Shown here piece after piece: positions 27,478 to 32,688 of a stretch of DNA of 32,688 nt (positions are counted from its first letter, which is position 1; the number at the start of each line of letters is the position of its first letter). The DNA comes from an uncultured Sphingomonadales bacterium (GTDB lineage Bacteria > Pseudomonadota > Alphaproteobacteria > Sphingomonadales > CAKZYD01), in the NCBI GenBank assembly GCA_937884085.1, contig CAKZYD010000214.1, positions 1 through 32,688 on the forward strand, read 5' to 3'. The position numbers were made by a program, and so were the translations under genes. The notes under the pieces are model-generated. The model was not told the origin of the DNA. It ran no database searches and worked only from the letters and a program-made list of their open reading frames with translations.

Positions 27478-28107
27478 GTGCCTGGAAAACAGCAACGACG
27501 GCCGGACGACAGGCCAGATGAAATTCTCGACGCGGCGACCCGTGTTTTCGCCCATATGGGCTTTACGGCAGCGCGCATGGATGACGTGGCAGCGCAGGCC
27601 GGTTTGTCAAAGGGCGCGCTCTATCTCTATTTTAAATCCAAGGACGCGCTTCTTGATGCCGTTGTAACGCGGTATTCAGACACCGTGGCGGCGCAGCTCA
27701 TGGACACTTTGGTGCAGCGCGCCCGGACTGACCCGGTTGCTGCCATCGAATTTTTGCTTGAGCAAGGTATCGCCGTTGCAACCGACCCAGAGACCACATT
27801 GGTCCCGCGTCTGGTGATGTCGGAAGCGCCGCGATCCCCAGAAATCGCTGCGCTCTACCGGACTAAGCTGCTGGATACTTTTGAAGAAGCGATGGCCTTC
27901 GTTTTGAACGAAGGGGTGCGGCAGGGCGTTTTTCGGCAGGTGCGCGCAGCATCACTGATGCGGGCTTTGATGGGTCCAATCCTTTCGCATGTACTGCTGA
28001 CCCATGTGTTTACCATCCCCGGCAGCGCAGCTTTATCGCCGCAGGTCTATCTTGAGGATCTAAAATCCATCTTACTTGACGGGCTCCATTTGGGAGAGGC
28101 CGCGTGA
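27478..28107 (+). CDS. TetR-family transcriptional regulator
   Basis: GTG start; [56 protein letters not shown] overlap with the next gene. Confidence 0.95.
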   Translation: MPGKQQRRPDDRPDEILDAATRVFAHMGFTAARMDDVAAQAGLSKGALYLYFKSKDALLDAVVTRYSDTVAAQLMDTLVQRARTDPVAAIEFLLEQGIAVATDPETTLVPRLVMSEAPRSPEIAALYRTKLLDTFEEAMAFVLNEGVRQGVFRQVRAASLMRALMGPILSHVLLTHVFTIPGSAALSPQVYLEDLKSILLDGLHLGEAA

Positions 28108-29057
28108 GACGCATGCTGTTGCTGATTGCAGCCCTCTCGGCGGCACTTCTGGGCTGCGATGATGAAGCGTATCGCATTTACGGCTATGCGGAGGGACGCT
28201 TTAGCCTGCTGTCTACGCCCATGAGTGGCCAAATCGGTGCTTTGCACGTGACGGACGGAAGCGCTGTGACAGCAGGCCAGCCCATCGCCGCCTTAGACCG
28301 GACCGTGCAAGATGCTGCGGTTGCCCGGGCCAAGGCCAGGCTGGTGTCGGCGACAGCGAGCCTAGCGGATGCGAAACGCGGCGGGCGGGCGCAAGAAATA
28401 GAAGCTGCACAGCAGCGTCTGGAACGCGCGCAAGCGACTGCAAAGCGCGCCAAGCAAGACTATGACAGGGTCAAACCGCTCTTTACACGCGGCGTGGTCG
28501 CTAAAAGCAGGCTTGATGATGCCTTGAGCGTCCTACAAGAGGCAGAGGCAAGCGTCGCCGAGCGGATAGAAGAGCTGAGCCTAGCGCAACTGCCGGCGCG
28601 GGAAGACCGCCTTGACGCGCTGAAAGCAGAGGTCACAGCTGCACAGGCGACCCTTACGGCGGAAAATCGCTTGCTAGCGCAAATGCTGTTGGTAGCGCCA
28701 AGCGATGGAACCATCGAGCGCGTGCTGCGCCGCCCCGGCGAAGTTGCCGGGCCGGGCGCGCCCATCGTTCGGTTTTTGCCCGCCGACAAACGCATCGCAG
28801 TGCTCTTCGTTGCGCAGCCACAACGGCATCATGTTTCGGTTGGCAAACAAGTCACTGTCGAATGCGATGGGTGCGCTGCCGCTACAATAGCGACGGTGGA
28901 CAGGGTCTCCGGCGAAGCAGAGTTCACCAGCCCCATGATTTTCTCCGATAAGGAACGCGCGCGCCTGGTATACCGCGTGGAAGCCCAGTTTCATGATGCC
29001 GCGCCACCCATCGGCACGCCGGTTTGGGCCAATATCACAGCAGCGCTGACACCATGA
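28104..29057 (+). CDS. HlyD-family periplasmic adaptor of an ABC exporter
   Basis: Lipobox-like [15 protein letters not shown]; lipoyl halves and long coiled coil; ATGA overlap with the ATPase gene. Confidence 0.9.
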   Translation: MRRMLLLIAALSAALLGCDDEAYRIYGYAEGRFSLLSTPMSGQIGALHVTDGSAVTAGQPIAALDRTVQDAAVARAKARLVSATASLADAKRGGRAQEIEAAQQRLERAQATAKRAKQDYDRVKPLFTRGVVAKSRLDDALSVLQEAEASVAERIEELSLAQLPAREDRLDALKAEVTAAQATLTAENRLLAQMLLVAPSDGTIERVLRRPGEVAGPGAPIVRFLPADKRIAVLFVAQPQRHHVSVGKQVTVECDGCAAATIATVDRVSGEAEFTSPMIFSDKERARLVYRVEAQFHDAAPPIGTPVWANITAALTP

Positions 29058-29947
29058 GCGACGTCGCCATAGACGTCCAAGGGTTGACCAAGTCCTTTGG
29101 TTCAAAACGGGTGGTCAACGATTTTTCCATCACTGTCCCGCGCGGCGCGATTTATGGCTTTTTGGGGCCCAATGGCTCGGGCAAAACCACCACCATCCGC
29201 ATGCTGTGTGGGCTTTTAACAGCGGATGCAGGCCGCGGCACCTGCCTTGGCTTTGACATTATGGCAGAGCAATCGCGCATCAAGGAGCGGGTCGGCTATA
29301 TGACCCAGAAATTCTCGCTGTATGGCGACTTGACCATTCGCGAGAATGTGCGGTTTTTCGCCCGCCTCCATGGCCGCGCGCCGCTGGAAACGGTCGTCGA
29401 CGAGGTCTTGGAGACCTTTGACTTAACCAGCCGCGCCGACCAGCAGGCCGGCCAACTGTCAGGCGGGTGGAAACAGCGCTTGGCGCTTGCTACCGCAACG
29501 CTCAACAAGCCTGATCTGCTGCTCCTGGATGAGCCAACCGCAGGCGTTGACCCGAAGGCCAGACGCGATTTTTGGGACCGGATACGCGCCATGGCCCGCA
29601 GCGGTGTCACAACCCTGGTGTCCACGCATTATATGGATGAGGCCGTCCAATGCGATTTCATCAACTTCATCGCCTATGGCAACAAGCTTATTGATGCACC
29701 CTCTGCTGGGCTTGCGCGGGAAGTCGGTATTCACACAGTGCGCATCAAAGGCGAAGGCGTGAGCGCTGTCTATGATGCTTTGGAAGACTTGCCGGGCGTA
29801 GAGCAGCGCGCACGCTTTGGCTCTGCCATTCATGTCTCCGGCAAAGATGAGGCGGCTTTGTTACAGGCGGCTCAGCAGACCTGCGACGACCATGGCGTAA
29901 GCTGGGAAGCCATCGACACCGGGCTTGAAGATGCCTTCATCTATTAG
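29054..29947 (+). CDS. ABC transporter ATP-binding protein
   Basis: Walker A GPNGSGKTT, signature LSGGWKQRLALA, Walker B LLLLDEPTAGVDP, H-loop STHYMDEA. Confidence 0.96.
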   Translation: MSDVAIDVQGLTKSFGSKRVVNDFSITVPRGAIYGFLGPNGSGKTTTIRMLCGLLTADAGRGTCLGFDIMAEQSRIKERVGYMTQKFSLYGDLTIRENVRFFARLHGRAPLETVVDEVLETFDLTSRADQQAGQLSGGWKQRLALATATLNKPDLLLLDEPTAGVDPKARRDFWDRIRAMARSGVTTLVSTHYMDEAVQCDFINFIAYGNKLIDAPSAGLAREVGIHTVRIKGEGVSAVYDALEDLPGVEQRARFGSAIHVSGKDEAALLQAAQQTCDDHGVSWEAIDTGLEDAFIY

Positions 29948-29990
29948 ATGGCGGGCTCACAAGATAATTTCGCGCCAGGAACGGCCTAAC

Positions 29991-31133
29991 ATGGCCGCTA
30001 GAACCTTCGCCCGCATCCGCGCCATCGCTGGCAAGGAATGGCTGCAGATGCGCCGGGACAGAACCACCATGATGATGATGGTGATGATGCCGGTGATGCA
30101 AGTCGTGCTGTTTGGCTATGCTATCAACACAGACCCGCGCAACCTGCCCACCCAAGTGGAATTGCGCGATGATGGCCCCGCGACCAGGGCTATTTTGGCA
30201 GGCCTGGAAAACTCTGAGTATTTTGACCTTAGAGGCACGGTGGCCAGCACGGCGCAGGCTGATAGCGCGTTGCGGCAAGGCAAAGCGCTGTTTGTTGTTA
30301 CTATTCCGCAGGATTTTGAGCGGCGTTTGGCTGCTGGAGAGCAGCCGCAAATCCTGCTGGATAGCGATGCAACGGACCCGGTTGCCACAAGCGCGGCTGC
30401 TGGCGCCTTCAGCCCCATCGTTTCGCAAGCGGTCCGGCCCTTCAAACCTGGAAAACCAGCGCCTCTCGAGGTGACGGAAGCACAAGGCGATGGGGCAAAC
30501 CCCATCGTTCACCGGCGCTATAATCCGGCTGGCCGGACAGCGCTGAACATCGTACCGGGCCTCCTCGGCGTTATCTTAACCCTGACCATGATGCTAATGA
30601 CCGCCATCGCACTGACGCGCGAACGCGAGCGCGGCACGTTAGAGAGCCTGCTTGCCAGCCCAGCGCGCCCAGCGGAGGTGATGGCCGGCAAGACTATTCC
30701 CTTCATCGCCATGGGACTCGGCCAGACGCTCATTATCATTGCCTCGGCTGGGCTCCTCTTCAACGTGCCCATGCTGTGGGATGTCACTGCCCTTGCTATT
30801 GCCGTCAGCCTCTTCATCACGGTCAATTTGCTGATAGGATTTTTCTTTTCCACCCTGGCGGAAAGTCAGCTCCAGGCCATGCAAATGACGTTCATGGCCA
30901 TCATGCCCTCCATCATGCTTTCTGGCTTTATGTTCCCCTTCGCCGGCATGCCGTTATGGGCGCAGTCGATTGGCTATTGCCTTCCAACGACCCATTTTAT
31001 TGTGACGGTCCGCGCCATCATCTTAAAGGCGGCCACGCTGATGGATGTCTGGCCACAACTGCTGGCGCTGACCGGCCTTTGCGTGGTCTTCGCCTTGGCC
31101 AGCCTAATGCGCTACCGCAATACTCTGGATTAA
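29991..31133 (+). CDS. ABC-2 type permease
   Basis: ARIRAIAGKEWLQMRRDRTTMMMMVMMPVMQVVLFGYAINTDPRNLP; MTAIALTRERERGTLESLLASPARPAEVMAGKTIPF; ORF track begins at 29925 but the downstream Met is likelier. Confidence 0.93.
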   Translation: MAARTFARIRAIAGKEWLQMRRDRTTMMMMVMMPVMQVVLFGYAINTDPRNLPTQVELRDDGPATRAILAGLENSEYFDLRGTVASTAQADSALRQGKALFVVTIPQDFERRLAAGEQPQILLDSDATDPVATSAAAGAFSPIVSQAVRPFKPGKPAPLEVTEAQGDGANPIVHRRYNPAGRTALNIVPGLLGVILTLTMMLMTAIALTRERERGTLESLLASPARPAEVMAGKTIPFIAMGLGQTLIIIASAGLLFNVPMLWDVTALAIAVSLFITVNLLIGFFFSTLAESQLQAMQMTFMAIMPSIMLSGFMFPFAGMPLWAQSIGYCLPTTHFIVTVRAIILKAATLMDVWPQLLALTGLCVVFALASLMRYRNTLD

Positions 31134-31140
31134 TGGTGGA

Positions 31141-32637
31141 TTGACGGCTGCGGCCCTAGCCACCACATCGCTGGCAGACAGTCTTGAATGGACAACCTTC
31201 ATGCGCCTGCCCCTCACTGCCAAATATGCGGCTCTGCCGGAGCAGTTTTTTGCCGCGCTCGCGCCAACGCCTGTAAAAGCACCTTCCCTCATCGCGCTCA
31301 ATGAGCCGCTGGCCGAGGTGCTCGGCCTTCCCATCAATGCGCTGAAAACCGAAGACGGCCTAAGCATCCTCGCCGGCAATGCAGTTGCGGAAGGCTCGGC
31401 ACCCCTAGCGATGGCCTATTCAGGCCATCAATTCGGCCACTGGTCCGGTCAGCTCGGCGATGGCCGGGCGATTTTGCTTGGAGAGGCAGCGGCCAGCGAT
31501 GGCCAAGTCTACGATATCCAGCTGAAAGGCGCTGGCCGCACACCCTTTTCTCGCGGCGGTGACGGCCGATCAGCACTTGGGCCTGTCATCCGAGAGTATC
31601 TCGTTAGTGAAGCCATGGCGGCATTGGGCGTTCCGACGACAAGGGCGCTAGCGGCTGTGCGCACGGGCGATATCGTGCTGCGGGAGACGCCCTTGCCCGG
31701 CGGCATCATGGCCCGCGTTGCCAAAGCCCATGTGCGTGTGGGCACCTTCCAGCACTTCGCCGCTGCCAAGGACCTGGGTGCCCTCAAGGCCCTGACAGAC
31801 TTTTGTGTTGGCCGACTTTACCCCGGCGAAGTAGGCCTCGACCCGCGAGACAAAGCAGCATTTCTGCTGGAACAAACCATTGTGCGCCAAGCTGGGCTGG
31901 TCTCCCACTGGATGAGCCTCGGCTTCATCCACGGCGTTATGAATACGGACAACATGGCGATTTCCGGCGAGACCATCGACTATGGCCCCTGCGCGTTCAT
32001 GGACAGCTATGACCCCGCCAAAGTATTCAGCTCCATCGACCACCAGGGCCGCTACGCCTATCAAAACCAGCCGCCGATCGCGCATTGGAATTTGAGCTGC
32101 TTTGCCTCTTGCCTCCTGCCCCTGTTGGATGACGACGAAGACGCAGCCACAGCCCAGGCGCAAGCCATGCTAGACGCCTTCCCACACATTTATGAAGACG
32201 CCCTGCGCGCGCGCTTCAGTAAAAAACTTGGCCTCGACAGCAAAGAAGCGGGCGATGCAAGCCTGATAAGCGGTGTCCTAAGCTGGATGGAAGACACCAG
32301 CGCCGATTTCACCAACACATTCCGTGGTCTGTCAGAAGGCAAGGTCGACATGGAGCAAGACGCGCGCCTCAAAGTCCTTGAAAACCGCTGGACAAGTCAA
32401 GCGACCAGCGCCGAAGCACGACAAAGCGCCATGCAGGCGACTAATCCAGCCTATATCCCTCGCAATCACCAAGTGGAAAAGGCCATTCGCGCCGCGGTGG
32501 ATAGCGGTGACGATGGGCCTTTCCATCGGCTGCATGCCGTGCTCGCCAAGCCTTTTGACACGCAAAGAGGTGCCGACGCCTACACAGACCCGCCTAAGCC
32601 GGATGAAATCGTCTATCAAACCTTTTGCGGAACTTAA
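31141..32637 (+). CDS. selO: Protein adenylyltransferase SelO (YdiU/UPF0061 family)
   Basis: LAMAYSGHQFGHWSGQLGDGRAILLGE, LKGAGRTPFSRGGDGRSALGPVIREYLVSEAMAALGVPTTRAL, FIHGVMNTDNMAISGETIDYGPCAFMD, C-terminal YQTFCGT. Real start may be ATG at 31201. Confidence 0.95.
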   Translation: MTAAALATTSLADSLEWTTFMRLPLTAKYAALPEQFFAALAPTPVKAPSLIALNEPLAEVLGLPINALKTEDGLSILAGNAVAEGSAPLAMAYSGHQFGHWSGQLGDGRAILLGEAAASDGQVYDIQLKGAGRTPFSRGGDGRSALGPVIREYLVSEAMAALGVPTTRALAAVRTGDIVLRETPLPGGIMARVAKAHVRVGTFQHFAAAKDLGALKALTDFCVGRLYPGEVGLDPRDKAAFLLEQTIVRQAGLVSHWMSLGFIHGVMNTDNMAISGETIDYGPCAFMDSYDPAKVFSSIDHQGRYAYQNQPPIAHWNLSCFASCLLPLLDDDEDAATAQAQAMLDAFPHIYEDALRARFSKKLGLDSKEAGDASLISGVLSWMEDTSADFTNTFRGLSEGKVDMEQDARLKVLENRWTSQATSAEARQSAMQATNPAYIPRNHQVEKAIRAAVDSGDDGPFHRLHAVLAKPFDTQRGADAYTDPPKPDEIVYQTFCGT

Positions 32638-32688
32638 GTTAAGGGGCGGCTTTTGCCGCGTCGCCGCGATTAAAGGCACGCCTAGCCC

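Noticed and set aside
30130-31133. Nested plus- and minus-strand ORFs inside the ABC permease
   Set aside because: Out-of-frame shadows of a clear ABC-2 permease.
1-32688. CRISPR arrays, tRNA or rRNA genes, prophage or toxin-antitoxin modules
   Set aside because: No regularly spaced repeats, tRNA-like cloverleaf, rRNA sequence or matching protein motifs were recognised by reading.

Overview
Window from an alphaproteobacterium-like chromosome, about 25 protein-coding genes and no RNA genes or CRISPR arrays that I can see. Left to right: (1) 3' end of an RND adaptor plus its RND permease, convergent with a LysR regulator; (2) AraC regulator, TonB-dependent receptor and a 3-hydroxybutyrate-oligomer-hydrolase-like enzyme; (3) a decayed IS4-type transposase relic; (4) a histidine kinase with a Pro/Gly-rich sensor loop plus an OmpR-type response regulator, convergent with a YHYH-domain protein; (5) an overlapping minus-strand operon bchE-bchJ-hemN (oxygen-independent tetrapyrrole/bacteriochlorophyll steps), preceded by two perfect tandem TGT-N12-ACA palindromes (CrtJ/PpsR type); (6) a small membrane protein and a second AraC regulator; (7) a gene graveyard with a broken SDR gene and an IS30 transposase 3' fragment; (8) two alpha/beta hydrolases (one lacking the Ser nucleophile), a beta-lactamase-family serine hydrolase, an IclR regulator, an FAD monooxygenase and a DUF1838-like Tat protein; (9) a TetR-HlyD-ABC-ABC2 efflux operon with a perfect palindromic operator at the TetR promoter; (10) SelO/YdiU. 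The strongest candidates for follow-up are the detached PpsR-type bchE-bchJ-hemN module, the AraC/TonB/3HB-oligomer hydrolase locus, and the Pro-rich kinase next to the YHYH protein. All assignments come from reading the sequence; no database search was run.
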